Assembly (NCBI RefSeq): GCF_008728855.1
Contig: NZ_CP042906.1
Span: 5,609,001 to 5,673,000 of the forward strand
DNA length: 64,000 nucleotides
Direction of reading: 5' to 3'
Source of the DNA: Hypericibacter terrae
GTDB lineage: Bacteria; Pseudomonadota; Alphaproteobacteria; Dongiales; Dongiaceae
Both the position numbers and the translations under genes were made by a program. Positions within the stretch are counted from its first letter, which is position 1; each line of letters starts with the position of its first letter. This document shows, in pieces, positions 16,713 to 26,183 of this stretch. Below the pieces are notes generated by a model that saw nothing but the letters and a program-made list of their open reading frames with translations, was not told the origin of the DNA and did not search any database.

Positions 16713-18290
16713 TCAGAACGACAGCGCCGTCGCCTGCACCACGTCGGGGATCTGGCGGATGCGCGCGAGGAGCGCGTCATCCAGCCGCTCATCCACCTCG
16801 ATCAGCGCGATCGCGTCCTCGCCGGGGCCCGAGCGGCCGAGATGGAAGGTCGCGATATTGACGCCCTCGGCGCCCAGCAGCGTGCCGAGCCGGCCGATGA
16901 AGCCGGGCTTGTCGCGGTTGGTGACATAGAGCATGTGGTGGCCGAGCTCGGCTTCGACCGCGATGCCCTTGATCTGCACCAGCCGCGGCTTGTCGCCGCC
17001 GAAGAGCGTGCCGGCCACGTCGCGGCTCTGCCGGTCCGTCGTCACGGTCAGCCGGATCAAAGTCTGATAGTCGCTGGGGCGGCTATGCTTGATCTCGCTC
17101 ACCTCGATATTGCGCTCGCGCGCGATCACGGGTGCGTTGACCATGTTGACGCTGTCGAGCAGCGGTCCCAGCAGCCCCGCCAGCGCGACGGCCGTCAGCG
17201 GCCGCGTGTTGAGCTCGGCCGCATGGCCCTCATATTCGATCTTCACGGCCTTCAGGCCGGAATGCGTCATCTGACCGGCGAAGGATCCGAGCTGCTGCGC
17301 CAGCGCCATATAGGGCCGCAGGCGCGGCGCCTCCTCGGCCGTGACCGAGGGCATGTTGAGCGCGTTGGTGACGGCGCCCGTGAGCAGGAAATCCGCCATC
17401 TGCTCGGCCACCTGAAGGGCCACCTTTTCCTGCGCCTCGGCGGTCGAGGCGCCCAGATGCGGCGTCGCCACCAGCTTGTCCGAGCCGAAGAGCAGGTTGC
17501 TCTTGGCGGGCTCGACCGCGAACACGTCGAGAGCGAGGCCGGCGACCTGGCCGGAGGCCAGCGCCGCCTTCAGATCCTCCTCGACCACCAGCTCGCCGCG
17601 CGCGCAATTGATGATGCGCACGCCGGGCTTCATCTTGGCGATGGCACCGGCGTTGATCATATGGCGGGTGCCGTCGGTCAGGGGCGTGTGCAGCGTGATG
17701 AAATCGGCGCGGGCGAAGAGCTGGTCGAGCGAGACCTTCTCGACATTGAGGTCCTTGGCACGGTCGTCGGAGAGATAGGGATCGAAGGCGATCACCTTCA
17801 TCTTCAGCCCCTGCGCGCGGTCGGCCACGATCGAGCCGATATTGCCGCAGCCGACGATGCCCAGCACCTTGCCCATCAGCTCGACGCCGACGAAGCGCGA
17901 CTTCTCCCATTTGCCGGCCTGGGTCGAGAGGTCGGCGGCCGGAATCTGGCGGGCGAGCGCGAACATCATGGCGATCGCATGTTCGGCCGTGGTGACCGAA
18001 TTGCCGTGGGGCGTGTTCATCACCACGATGCCGCGCTGGGTCGCGGCCGGGATGTCGACATTGTCGACGCCGATGCCGGCGCGCCCGATCACCTTGAGGC
18101 GGGTCGCGGCGGCGATGATCTTCGCGGTCGCCTTGGTGGCGGAGCGCACGGCGAGGCCGTCATAGCCGGCGATGATGGATTCGAGCTCGGCGGGCGAGAG
18201 CCCCACCTTGACATCGGCTTCGATGCCGCGCTCGCGGAAGATCTCGGCGGCGCGCGGGCTCAGATCGTCGGCAATCAATACGCGGGTCAT
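16713..18290 (-). CDS. serA: D-3-phosphoglycerate dehydrogenase
   Basis: A 525-residue long-form SerA, catalysing the first step of serine synthesis. It has an NAD-binding GKVLGIVGCGNIGS loop, the catalytic Arg in INCARGELVVEE and the catalytic His in VATPHLGASTAEAQEK, an intervening domain, and a C-terminal ACT domain (ALIEVDERLDDALLARIRQ) that usually gives serine feedback. ATG 18288-18290 has GAGGAG six bases upstream; the frame is open further, but that extension is out of family. It lies 32 bases after serC in one operon. Confidence 0.96.
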   Translation of the reverse strand: MTRVLIADDLSPRAAEIFRERGIEADVKVGLSPAELESIIAGYDGLAVRSATKATAKIIAAATRLKVIGRAGIGVDNVDIPAATQRGIVVMNTPHGNSVTTAEHAIAMMFALARQIPAADLSTQAGKWEKSRFVGVELMGKVLGIVGCGNIGSIVADRAQGLKMKVIAFDPYLSDDRAKDLNVEKVSLDQLFARADFITLHTPLTDGTRHMINAGAIAKMKPGVRIINCARGELVVEEDLKAALASGQVAGLALDVFAVEPAKSNLLFGSDKLVATPHLGASTAEAQEKVALQVAEQMADFLLTGAVTNALNMPSVTAEEAPRLRPYMALAQQLGSFAGQMTHSGLKAVKIEYEGHAAELNTRPLTAVALAGLLGPLLDSVNMVNAPVIARERNIEVSEIKHSRPSDYQTLIRLTVTTDRQSRDVAGTLFGGDKPRLVQIKGIAVEAELGHHMLYVTNRDKPGFIGRLGTLLGAEGVNIATFHLGRSGPGEDAIALIEVDERLDDALLARIRQIPDVVQATALSF

Positions 18291-18322
18291 AGGGACTCCT
18301 CGCGAATCAGGAGGGAAAGGGC

Positions 18323-19510
18323 TCAGCGCGCCTCGTTGCGCAAGGACTCGTAAGCCCAGTCGAGCCAGGGGAAGAGCGCCTCCAGGTCGGCGGTCTCGAC
18401 CGTGGCGCCGGCCCAGATGCGAAGGCCGGAGGGCGCGTCGCGATAGGCGCCGACATCGAAGGCGGCACCCTCGGCCTCGAGCCGGTCGGCCAGGGCCTTC
18501 GCGGTCTTCGCCTGCTGCTCGGCCTCGAGTTCCCAGAACCAGGGATCGACCAGCCGCAGGCAGACCGAGGTCGGCGAGCGGGTGGCCGGATCTTCGGCCA
18601 GGAAATCGACCCAGTCGCTGCGCTCGACCCAGCGCTCGATCGCGTTGAAGTTCGCTTGCGTGCGGATCATCAGCGCCTTGAGGCCGCCGATCTGCTCGGC
18701 CCATTTCAGGGAATCGATCGCATCCTCGGTCGCCAGCAGCGAGGGCGTGTTGATGGTGTCGCCCTTGAACAGGCCTTCGTTGAGCTTGCCCTTCGATGTC
18801 ATCTGGAAAAGCTTCGGCAGCGGCCAGGCGGGCTTGTAACTTTCGAGCCGCGCCACCGCGCGCGGGCTCACCACCAGCATGCCATGCGCGGCTTCGCCCC
18901 CCAGCACCTTCTGCCAGGACCAGGTCACGACATCGAGCTTCTCCCAGGGCAGCTCCATGGCGAACACGGCCGAGGTGGCGTCGCAGATCGCGAGCCCGTC
19001 ATGGCTGGCCGGAATCCAGTTGCCGTCCGGCACGCGCACGCCCGAGGTGGTGCCGTTCCAGGTGAAGATGACGTCGCGCGCGAAATCCACGCTGCGCAGA
19101 TCGGGGAGGCGTCCGTAAGGCGCCTCGAGCTTGCGCACATCGGTCAGCTTCAGCTGCTGCACCACGTCGGTGAGCCAGCCCTTGCCGAAGCTCTCCCAGG
19201 CCAGCATGTCGACGCCGCGCGCGCCCAGGAGCGACCAGAGCGCCATCTCGACGGCGCCGGTATCGGAGCCCGGCACGATCGCGATCCGGTAATCCTTGGG
19301 GATGCCGAGGATCGCGCGGCTGCGGTCGAGTACCTCGGCGAGCTTGGCCTTGCCGACCTTGGCGCGATGGGAGCGGCCGAGACAGGCCCCGGCCAGCGCC
19401 GCCGCCGACCAGCCCGGCCGCTTCACGCAAGGACCCGAGGAGAATTGCGGGCGCTGCGGCAGGCGGGAGGGTTTGGGCAAGGCAGGCAAGGGGGCGGGGG
19501 CGTTCGACAT
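18323..19510 (-). CDS. serC: Phosphoserine transaminase
   Basis: A 395-residue class V aminotransferase of the longer SerC type found in alphaproteobacteria and archaea. The PLP lysine is in [17 protein letters not shown]; the N-terminal [12 protein letters not shown] is characteristic. It converts 3-phosphohydroxypyruvate to phosphoserine. It is the first gene of the serC-serA operon, opposite in order to pathway direction, and serB follows upstream on the same strand. Confidence 0.95.
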   Translation of the reverse strand: MSNAPAPLPALPKPSRLPQRPQFSSGPCVKRPGWSAAALAGACLGRSHRAKVGKAKLAEVLDRSRAILGIPKDYRIAIVPGSDTGAVEMALWSLLGARGVDMLAWESFGKGWLTDVVQQLKLTDVRKLEAPYGRLPDLRSVDFARDVIFTWNGTTSGVRVPDGNWIPASHDGLAICDATSAVFAMELPWEKLDVVTWSWQKVLGGEAAHGMLVVSPRAVARLESYKPAWPLPKLFQMTSKGKLNEGLFKGDTINTPSLLATEDAIDSLKWAEQIGGLKALMIRTQANFNAIERWVERSDWVDFLAEDPATRSPTSVCLRLVDPWFWELEAEQQAKTAKALADRLEAEGAAFDVGAYRDAPSGLRIWAGATVETADLEALFPWLDWAYESLRNEAR

Positions 19511-19624
19511 CGGCTGCGCGGGTCCTCTTCGCTCGTTCGAGCGGCGCTCGCCGGTTCAGATCCTGCGAGGGCGCCGCCCGATCAGGGGCAGCGAGAGTAA
19601 CGCATCCTTCGCAGGTGCAAAGCG

Positions 19625-20518
19625 CTACTCGCGGAATTCATTCGCATGGTAGCCCTGCAGATAGAGCAAGCCCGTCAGGTCGGCATGATCGAGACGGAAT
19701 CGGGCGGCGGCCGCGACCGCGGGCTTGCCGCGAAAAGCGGCACCGAGCCCCGCGGTCAGCAGCATCGGGATGTCGTTGGCGCCGTCGCCGATCGCGGCTG
19801 CGTCGGCCGCCGCGATCCCGCGCGCCGCCGCGATCTCCAGCAGTGAATTTTTTTTCGCCGCAGGATCGAGAATGGGCTCGCTGACGCGGCCCGCGAGCCC
19901 CTCGCCATCGATCACCAGATGATTGGCGCGATCCTCGTCCATGCCGACAAGTTTGGCCGCAAGCCCGGTGAAGCAGTCGAAGCCGCCGGAGACGAGCGCG
20001 GTATAGGCGCCGTGGGCGCGCATGGTCTGCACCAGCGCGCGCGCACCCGGGGTCGGCTCGATCAGGGCGGCGACGCGGTCGAGCAGGGAGACGGGCAAGC
20101 CCTTGAGCAGCGCCACGCGCTCGCGCAGGGATTGCGCGAAATCGATTTCACCGCGCATCGAGCGCTCCGTGATCGGGATGATTTGGGGGCCGATCCCGGC
20201 GATGACCGCCAGCTCGTTCAGGAGCTCGCGCGTGATGATGGTCGATTCCATGTCGGCGACCAGCAGCCTCTTGCGCCGGTTCTGAGCCGGTTGCGCCGCG
20301 AGATCGAAGGCGGCGCCCGCGAAGCGCTCGCGCAGCGCGCGCTCGGCTTGAGCTGCTTCGACATTCTCGAACGGCAGGTCGAACGCCTGGCCCGGCGCCA
20401 GCCAGTCGGCGGCACCCACGCCGGCGCCAAGCCCGAGCAGAGCGTCGCGCGCGGCGGTGAGCGCGTCGTCACGAAGCGCGCCCGGGGTGGCGGCGATGAG
20501 GGTCAGAACGGATCGCAA
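19625..20518 (-). CDS. serB: Phosphoserine phosphatase
   Basis: A HAD-family phosphatase with an N-terminal ACT-like segment. The nucleophile motif reads VADMESTIITRELLNELA, so the second acidic residue of DxDxT is Glu rather than Asp. The other motifs are intact: LVSGGFDCFTG and AIGDGANDIPML. A TTG at 20516-20518 gives 297 residues, the usual family length, begins at the conserved RSVLTLIAAT and has GAGG upstream. An ATG at 20560 in frame would add 14 residues. It completes the serine pathway beside serC-serA, 114 bases upstream of serC. Confidence 0.92.
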   Translation of the reverse strand: MRSVLTLIAATPGALRDDALTAARDALLGLGAGVGAADWLAPGQAFDLPFENVEAAQAERALRERFAGAAFDLAAQPAQNRRKRLLVADMESTIITRELLNELAVIAGIGPQIIPITERSMRGEIDFAQSLRERVALLKGLPVSLLDRVAALIEPTPGARALVQTMRAHGAYTALVSGGFDCFTGLAAKLVGMDEDRANHLVIDGEGLAGRVSEPILDPAAKKNSLLEIAAARGIAAADAAAIGDGANDIPMLLTAGLGAAFRGKPAVAAAARFRLDHADLTGLLYLQGYHANEFRE

Positions 20519-20572
20519 GGGAGCCTCATTTCTATCTTCGTTGCCGCAGGCGGCACTCATCGTCACCGCATA

Positions 20573-20690
20573 CAACAACCGTCATCCCTTGTTCCTCCTG
20601 TCATCCCCGCGAAAGCGGGGACCCAACTCTAAGCTGGACGCCCTGGATCAAGATGGGTCCCCGCTTTCGCGGGGATGACGGTTGTTGGAT
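20573..20690. repeat. Palindromic repeat element with perfect 25-base arms (CCCCGCGAAAGCGGGG family, copy 1)
   Basis: Arms at 20601-20625 and 20654-20678 are perfect reverse complements, each containing CCCCGCGAAAGCGGGG or its complement, around a 28-base spacer. A second, outer inverted repeat joins 20573-20586 to 20674-20687. It lies between serB and the dCTP deaminase gene. The same core recurs inside the smr gene at 25185-25265. This is a known style of dispersed element in alphaproteobacteria. Confidence 0.8.
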
Positions 20691-20774
20691 GCGGGGATGA
20701 CAGGAGTAGCAAGCGACGACGAAAGAAGCTGAGGCAATGTCAGGAGAAAGAACGTCGCCCCGAGATCCTGTCCT

Positions 20775-21932
20775 TCACCGCCACGGCATGAAATGCTTGG
20801 CGAGCGTCAGCCCCTGGTTCTGGTAATGCGAGCCCAGGTCGCGGCCATAGAGCTTCTCGGGCTCGGCCATCAGCCGCTCATAGCGCAGCCAGCCGACGAT
20901 CTGCTCATGCTCGAGGATGAAGGGCACCTCGTGCGAGCGCACCTCGAGCACGGCCTTGGTGCCGCCGCCGCGCGCATTGTGGTAGCCGAAGCCCGGATCG
21001 AAGAAGCCGGCATAATGCACGCGGAACTCGCCCACCAGCGTGTCATAGGGCACCATCTCGGCCGCATGGTCGGGCGGGACGGTGACGCCTTCCTTGGTGG
21101 CGAGGATGTAGAAATCGTCGGGATTGAGGATGATGCCGCGGCTGGCCTTGTCCTTGCTGCGGGCATAGATCGGATCCCAAAAATCCTTTGGATCGAGCGC
21201 ACCCTTGCGATCGATGTCGATGACATCGGCATGGCGCTTGGCACGGAAGCCGACGAGGCCGGTCTCGGGATCGCCCGAGAGGTCGAGCGTCAGCCCGAGA
21301 TTGTCCTCGCGCAGGGTGACACGCTCGGGCGTGTCGACCAGCGGGACCTGCTCATGGAGCCGTCGCAGCGCGGCGCCGCTCGTCGGCGGCGAGCCGCGGC
21401 GCAGCCGGAGCTGGTTCAGCCGGGAGCCCTGGCGCACCAGCACCGAGAAGGTCTTGGGCGCGATCTCGGCATAGAGCGGCCCGCGATAACCGGGCTCGAT
21501 CCGGTCGAAGGCGACCGCACCGTCGACGATGAGACGGGTGAAGATGTCGAGGCGGCCCGTAGAACTCTTCGGATTGGCGAAGGCCGAGAGGCGCGAGCCC
21601 AGCGCCACATGCTCCTGGAGCGGCACGACATAGACGCAACCGCGTTCCAGCACCGCGCCGTCGCGCAGATCGATCGGATAGAGACCGAAGGCTTCGATCT
21701 TCGACATGACGGTCGCATCGGGACCCGGCAGGAAGGAGGCCGGCACGCGATAGGCAACCGCTCCCAGCCGCAGATCGAGGCTGGCCGGCTGCAGCTGGTC
21801 CTCGTCGATTCCGGCGAGCGCGTCGATCTCGCGATCGCGCACCAGCTCGCGGATCGACTGGTAGGGCAGGATGCCGGTGGAGAAGGCGGGTTTGCCGCCG
21901 GTCTCGGCCGGTTCGGCCTGAAACAGGGCCAT
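20775..21932 (-). CDS. 2'-deoxycytidine 5'-triphosphate deaminase, long form
   Basis: A 385-residue protein with two dCTP-deaminase/dUTPase-like halves, the long form typical of alphaproteobacteria. The first half has SLDLRLG, the active-site [14 protein letters not shown] and [10 protein letters not shown]; the second half has [20 protein letters not shown]. It would deaminate dCTP to dUTP, supplying dUMP for thymidylate. The start ATG 21930-21932 fits the family. It is divergent from hslV across a 370-base region. Confidence 0.88.
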   Translation of the reverse strand: MALFQAEPAETGGKPAFSTGILPYQSIRELVRDREIDALAGIDEDQLQPASLDLRLGAVAYRVPASFLPGPDATVMSKIEAFGLYPIDLRDGAVLERGCVYVVPLQEHVALGSRLSAFANPKSSTGRLDIFTRLIVDGAVAFDRIEPGYRGPLYAEIAPKTFSVLVRQGSRLNQLRLRRGSPPTSGAALRRLHEQVPLVDTPERVTLREDNLGLTLDLSGDPETGLVGFRAKRHADVIDIDRKGALDPKDFWDPIYARSKDKASRGIILNPDDFYILATKEGVTVPPDHAAEMVPYDTLVGEFRVHYAGFFDPGFGYHNARGGGTKAVLEVRSHEVPFILEHEQIVGWLRYERLMAEPEKLYGRDLGSHYQNQGLTLAKHFMPWR

Positions 21933-22302
21933 GGCGCTCGTCGAACCTTTATCTATCCCGCCGCCTGGGGAGGTTCCGACCGGCGGCGACCGGGAAAACC
22001 CCGGCCTGGATGGTCGTTCGGGGCGGACACTAACAAGCGAATATGGGGTGGCCCAAGCGCGAAAACCGCCCCCGCAGCCCGCCGCTCTGCCCTCAGCTTT
22101 ATCCCCATGGCGATATCTTCCTATAGATTTGATATTGCTAATAAATATCTATTATCCCCGAGTCCGGGAACGGACGGTCGAAAGATTTTCCACAAGCGGT
22201 GCCGGACGGGTTCGCCCCGGAAAGCCCCTGTCGCCCGAATGGCGAGGGGTGCATAACCGCACCCGGCTTGCGGCCCCGAACCCAACCCCCCATTTGAGCG
22301 CC
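21933..22302. promoter_or_regulatory. 370-base intergenic region upstream of hslV with AT-rich core and DnaA-box-like sites
   Basis: The stretch 22113-22155 is strongly AT-rich (CGATATCTTCCTATAGATTT onward). Three sequences resemble the DnaA box TTATCCACA: TTATCCCCA at 22099-22107, TTATCCCCG at 22152-22160 and TTTTCCACA at 22186-22194, each with one or two mismatches. The region also has to hold the promoters of hslVU and, divergently, the dCTP deaminase gene. It could be an origin-like DnaA-binding region or just an AT-rich promoter. Confidence 0.4.
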
Positions 22303-22878
22303 ATGTCCTTCGACCCTTCCATGAATTCTCCCACCGCCTCTTCCTCGACGCTCTGGCACGGCACGACCATCCTCGCGGTCCGTAAAGGGAGCGAGATCGT
22401 GATCGGCGGCGACGGCCAGGTGAGCTTCGGCAACACCGTGATGAAGTCGAACGCCAAGAAAGTGCGCCGGCTCGGCCAGGGCAACGTGATCGCCGGCTTT
22501 GCCGGCGCGACTGCGGACGCCTTCACCCTGTTCGAGCGGCTCGAAGCCAAGCTCGAGCAGCATCCGGGCCAGCTGACGCGCGCCTGCGTCGAGCTCGCCA
22601 AGGATTGGCGCACGGATCGTTACCTGCGCCGGCTCGAGGCGATGATGGCGGTCGCCGACAAGAATGTGAGCCTGGTGCTGACCGGCAATGGCGACGTGCT
22701 CGAGCCCGAGGACGGCATCATCGGCATCGGCTCGGGCGGCAGCTTCGCGCTCGCCGCGGCGCGCGCGCTGTTCGATCGTCCGGAGCTGACGGCCGAGGCG
22801 ATCGTGCGCCGTTCCATGGAAATCGCGGCCGACATCTGCATCTACACCAACCGCAATCTGACGCTGGAACGGCTATGA
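22303..22878 (+). CDS. hslV: ATP-dependent protease peptidase subunit HslV
   Basis: The proteasome-like peptidase of the HslUV (ClpQY) complex, 191 residues from ATG 22303, or 185 from the in-frame ATG 22321. The mature protein should begin at the catalytic Thr in [15 protein letters not shown] after removal of a short propeptide. [10 protein letters not shown] and [15 protein letters not shown] are typical. Its stop overlaps the hslU start (ATGA), so the two subunits are made together. Confidence 0.95.
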   Translation: MSFDPSMNSPTASSSTLWHGTTILAVRKGSEIVIGGDGQVSFGNTVMKSNAKKVRRLGQGNVIAGFAGATADAFTLFERLEAKLEQHPGQLTRACVELAKDWRTDRYLRRLEAMMAVADKNVSLVLTGNGDVLEPEDGIIGIGSGGSFALAAARALFDRPELTAEAIVRRSMEIAADICIYTNRNLTLERL

Positions 22879-24227
22879 ACGTGCAACCCACCGCCCGCAA
22901 ATCCGAGCCCGCCACGCCGGCCGCCGCGAATTTCAGCCCGCGCGAGATCGTCTCCGAGCTCGACCGCTATATCGTCGGCCAGCAGGAGGCCAAGCGCGCG
23001 GTCGCGATCGCGCTGCGCAATCGCTGGCGTCGCCAGCAGCTCGCCCCCGAGCTGCGCGAGGAAGTGCAGCCCAAGAACATCCTGATGATCGGGCCGACCG
23101 GCGTCGGCAAGACCGAGATCGCGCGCCGCCTGGCAAAGCTGGCGCAGGCGCCCTTCCTGAAAGTGGAGGCGACCAAGTTCACCGAGGTCGGCTATGTCGG
23201 CCGCGATGTCGAGCAGATCATCCGAGATCTGATCGAGATCGCCATCGCCATGACCAAGGAGCGCTTGCGCCGCGACGTCGCCGCCAAGGCCGAGATCCTG
23301 GCCGAGGAGCGCGTGCTGGACGCGCTCGTGGGCGAGGGCGCCTCGGCCGAGACGCGCACCAAGTTCCGCAAGATGCTGCGCGCGGGCGAGCTCAACGACC
23401 GCGAGATCGAGATCAAGGTGAAGGATTCCGGCGGCATGCCGACCTTCGAGATTCCGGGCATGCCGGGCGCCCAGGTCGGCATGGTCAATCTCGGCGACAT
23501 GCTGGGCCAGGCCTTCGGCGGCCGCGCCAAGAAGCGGAAATTGACCGTGGAAGAATCGCACGGGGTCCTGATGGCCGAGGAAAGCGACAATCTCCTGGAT
23601 CAGGAGAAGGTGGTGGCCGAGGCGATCCAGTCGGTCGAGCAGAACGGCATCGTGTTCCTCGACGAGATCGACAAGATCTCGGCGCGCTCCGAGCGCATGG
23701 GCGCCGATGTCAGCCGCGAGGGCGTGCAGCGCGACCTGCTGCCGCTGATCGAGGGCACCACCGTCACCACCAAGCATGGCGCGGTCCGCACCGACCATAT
23801 CCTCTTCATCGCGTCGGGCGCCTTCCATCTGGCGAAGCCCTCGGATCTGCTGCCCGAGCTGCAGGGCCGCCTGCCGATCCGCGTCGAGCTCAAGGCGCTC
23901 ACGCGCGACGACCTGAAGCGCATCCTGGTCGAGCCCGAAGCCAGCCTCATCAAGCAATATGTGGCGCTGCTCAAGACCGAGGAGGTCGAGCTCGATTTCA
24001 CCGAGGACGGCATCGACGCGCTGGCCGACCTCGCCGCCGAGATCAATGGCGCCGTCGAGAACATCGGCGCGCGGCGCCTCCACACCGTGATGGAGCGCGT
24101 GCTGGAAGAGATCAGCTTCACCGCCACCGACCATGCCGGCGCGGTGTTGCGGATCGATTCCGGCTACGTGCGCGACCGCCTGGCGCCGCTCGCGAAGAAC
24201 GCGGATCTGAGCAAGTTCATTCTGTAG
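22875..24227 (+). CDS. hslU: ATP-dependent protease ATPase subunit HslU
   Basis: A 450-residue AAA+ unfoldase that feeds HslV. It has the N-terminal [20 protein letters not shown], Walker [14 protein letters not shown], Walker [13 protein letters not shown] and the intermediate domain. The C-terminal tail ...LSKFIL is what docks into HslV. The ATG at 22875 overlaps the hslV stop; the frame is open further upstream but that part overlaps hslV and is not used. Confidence 0.97.
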   Translation: MNVQPTARKSEPATPAAANFSPREIVSELDRYIVGQQEAKRAVAIALRNRWRRQQLAPELREEVQPKNILMIGPTGVGKTEIARRLAKLAQAPFLKVEATKFTEVGYVGRDVEQIIRDLIEIAIAMTKERLRRDVAAKAEILAEERVLDALVGEGASAETRTKFRKMLRAGELNDREIEIKVKDSGGMPTFEIPGMPGAQVGMVNLGDMLGQAFGGRAKKRKLTVEESHGVLMAEESDNLLDQEKVVAEAIQSVEQNGIVFLDEIDKISARSERMGADVSREGVQRDLLPLIEGTTVTTKHGAVRTDHILFIASGAFHLAKPSDLLPELQGRLPIRVELKALTRDDLKRILVEPEASLIKQYVALLKTEEVELDFTEDGIDALADLAAEINGAVENIGARRLHTVMERVLEEISFTATDHAGAVLRIDSGYVRDRLAPLAKNADLSKFIL

Positions 24228-24425
24228 TCCTCTTCCCTCCCCCTCATGAATGAGGGGGAGGGTTGCGCAGGCTTAGGCGAGACGAGGTCGAGCCTTAGCC
24301 GAAGCTGGGAGAGGGTGTTGCCGGCAAGAAGAGACCCACCTCTCCCAGCTTCGGCCAAGTCTCCGCTACGCTCCGACTAAGCCTTCGCAACCCTCTCCCC
24401 CCGCTCCGCGGGCGGAGAGGAAAGT
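24228..24425. repeat. Intergenic repeat with nested inverted repeats after hslU
   Basis: A 13-base hairpin (24235-24247 with 24250-24262) lies eight bases after the hslU stop and may end hslVU transcription. A second, longer inverted repeat pairs 24294-24314 with 24339-24359 with one mismatch. The element ends in CTCCGCGGGCGGAGAGGAAAG, much like the ends of the repeats at 11395-11560 and 29039-29225. It belongs to the same dispersed family but carries extra sequence. Confidence 0.6.
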
Positions 24426-24443
24426 GAAGCAGCGTCGTTGCCC

Positions 24444-24794
24444 TCACCCCTCCAATTTCTTCCGCAGCGCCGCGATCGTCACTTCGTCGAGATCGCCGAT
24501 GCGCTCCGCCAGCGTGTTGGCGAGTTCCGTCGCCGCCGGCGACAATCCCGAGGTGTCGATGGTCACGCGCGGATCGGAGATCAGCGCCAGACGCTTGAGC
24601 TCGTCGACATCGTCCCAGGCGAGGTTGAAATAAGCGGCGATCTGCTGCACCAGGCCTGACGAAGGTTTCCCGCGATGGCCATGCTCGAGGGCCGAGAGAT
24701 AGGCCGAGCTCACCTTCAGTACCGCCGCCATGTCTTTCAGCGTGCGCTTGCGCTCGGCGCGCAGCTCGCGCAGGCGCTGGCCGAAGGGCGTCAC
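24444..24794 (-). CDS. XRE family helix-turn-helix regulator
   Basis: A 116-residue protein with an N-terminal Cro/CI-type helix-turn-helix (FGQRLRELRAERKRTLKDMA, then VSSAYLSALEHGHRGKP). The rest is a helical tail ending DEVTIAALRKKLEG. It follows smr with a four-base overlap (ATGA), an arrangement conserved with mltA and smr in many alphaproteobacteria. Its targets are unknown. Confidence 0.88.
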   Translation of the reverse strand: MTPFGQRLRELRAERKRTLKDMAAVLKVSSAYLSALEHGHRGKPSSGLVQQIAAYFNLAWDDVDELKRLALISDPRVTIDTSGLSPAATELANTLAERIGDLDEVTIAALRKKLEG

Positions 24795-25384
24795 GGCTCG
24801 CGTTTCCGTTTCAGGAGCGCATAGAGCGCGCCCGCACCCCCATGGCGGGGCTGCGCCAGCGAGAAGGCCAGGAGATGGCGGCGCATCTCGGGCTCGTTCA
24901 GCCAGCGCGGCACGGCATCGCGCAGCACGCCCCAGCCGCCCGCACCTTTCCCGGTCACGATCAGCACGCAGCGCTTGCCGCCAGCAGCGGCCTTGGCGAG
25001 AAAGCCCTGCAGCTTGTCGTGAGCCTCGGCTTGGGTGAGCCCATGAAGATCGATCTTGGCGTCGATCGCCATCTCTCCGCGCTTGAAGCGTTCGCCGGTG
25101 CGCTTGTCGAGATCGGCGATGCGGCCCGCATCCAGCGGCGGCTTTGCCTTCGGCGCCGGCGCCACCGGGCTGCCCCTCCGTTTGTCGTCCCCGCGAAAGC
25201 GGGGATCCATGGGGCCGCCAGCGCTGTCGGCTGAGGCTTGGGCCCCCGCTTTCGCGGGGGTGACGGCAGGCGCGGTGTTGACGGCGGAGCTCGACACGCG
25301 CTTCTTGCGCGCAATCGGCTTGGCGCCCTGCATCGCCTCGCGGAACAGGGCCTGTTCGTCGGCGCTAGGCTTGCGCGTCGTCAT
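24791..25384 (-). CDS. Smr domain protein carrying an in-frame palindromic repeat
   Basis: A 197-residue protein with a C-terminal Smr (MutS2-related) domain: IDLHGLTQAEAHDKL and VLIVTGKGAGG are the DLHG and TGKG motifs of Smr nucleases. Residues about 41-67 are encoded by a copy of the palindromic repeat (25185-25265) and read VTPAKAGAQ...MDPRFRGDD, which is not part of the family. The insertion sits in the N-terminal linker and keeps the frame. ATG 25382-25384 is chosen; it overlaps the lutC stop by 20 bases. Confidence 0.88.
   Translation of the reverse strand: MTTRKPSADEQALFREAMQGAKPIARKKRVSSSAVNTAPAVTPAKAGAQASADSAGGPMDPRFRGDDKRRGSPVAPAPKAKPPLDAGRIADLDKRTGERFKRGEMAIDAKIDLHGLTQAEAHDKLQGFLAKAAAGGKRCVLIVTGKGAGGWGVLRDAVPRWLNEPEMRRHLLAFSLAQPRHGGAGALYALLKRKREP
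25185..25265. repeat. Palindromic repeat element inside the smr coding region (CCCCGCGAAAGCGGGG family, copy 2)
   Basis: Arms around CCCCGCGAAAGCGGGG (near 25189-25204) and its near complement (25242-25260) flank about 35 bases. The core matches the intergenic element at 20601-20678. Here it lies in frame within smr and adds about 27 residues. Confidence 0.8.
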
Positions 25385-26054
25385 CGACCAGCAGCACATG
25401 GATCCGGCGCGGGCCATGGGCGCCCAGCTGCGGCACCAGCCCGATATCGGCGCTGCGCGAGGGACCCGTCACCAGATTGACCGTGCGCGGCATCTGGCCG
25501 CCGCCGGTCGAAGCGCGCAGCTTCGCCCAGGCCTCCTCGAAGGGACCCACCAGCCGCGACAAGGGCAGCACCACGATATGATGGTCGGGCAGGAAATGGA
25601 GCGTGGTCGGCGTCTCGGCGCTCGAGGTCAGCATCAGCGTGCCGGTCTCCGCGACCGCGGCAAAGGCCGGCGTCAACGACACCAGATCGTTGCCGTCGCT
25701 GCGGCCCGACGAGAGCTCGATCATGGGCTGGCCCGACCAGTCGATCTGCGACAGCATCGGTGCCGGCGCCAGCTTGACCGCGGCCGGCAGGTTATGGCGG
25801 GCGAGATATTTCGCGACCGCCGCCGGTACGTCGTTCAGCGAACCCAGCCGCTCGACCGTGCCCGCCACGCCCTGCAGCTTGGTGCTGAAGAGCGCAATCA
25901 GCCCTTCACGATCCAGTTGGGTGCGGGCCGGAATGGGGCCGGGCGCATGGGCCGCCACCCGGGCTTCGATGCCGGAAGCGGCCTTGGCATCCAGGGCGTC
26001 GCGCTTGAGGGCGCGGCGCAACCGGCCCAGGATCTCGGCGCGTGCGTCGGTCAT
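25365..26054 (-). CDS. lutC: Lactate utilization protein C (LUD domain)
   Basis: A 229-residue LUD-domain protein of the LutC/YkgG family, the third subunit of the iron-sulphur L-lactate dehydrogenase LutABC. The signature is GTLMLTSSAETPTTLHFLPD with VTGPSRSADIG. The gene follows a DUF1036 gene instead of sitting directly beside lutB. It overlaps smr downstream by 20 bases, so smr and the XRE gene are likely read with it. Confidence 0.9.
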   Translation of the reverse strand: MTDARAEILGRLRRALKRDALDAKAASGIEARVAAHAPGPIPARTQLDREGLIALFSTKLQGVAGTVERLGSLNDVPAAVAKYLARHNLPAAVKLAPAPMLSQIDWSGQPMIELSSGRSDGNDLVSLTPAFAAVAETGTLMLTSSAETPTTLHFLPDHHIVVLPLSRLVGPFEEAWAKLRASTGGGQMPRTVNLVTGPSRSADIGLVPQLGAHGPRRIHVLLVDDDAQA

Positions 26055-26183
26055 CGCGATGACCGTGTGATCGGAATCAAACTCTGTACTCTCGCGGCGC
26101 GAGGCGCCGCCCTCGACGTCAATCCGAAGCCGAAAGGACGATGCGGATCGCCTGCCATCCAGACGATCCGCATCTCATCGATC

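Noticed and set aside
15079-16929. A 616-codon plus-strand frame opposite the cyclase-TPR gene
   Set aside because: Antisense shadow; the minus-strand frame carries all cyclase catalytic residues.
20601-20678. The 25-base palindrome after the dCTP deaminase gene as an intrinsic terminator
   Set aside because: No U-tract on either side and the same core occurs elsewhere, even inside a gene, so it is better called a repeat element.
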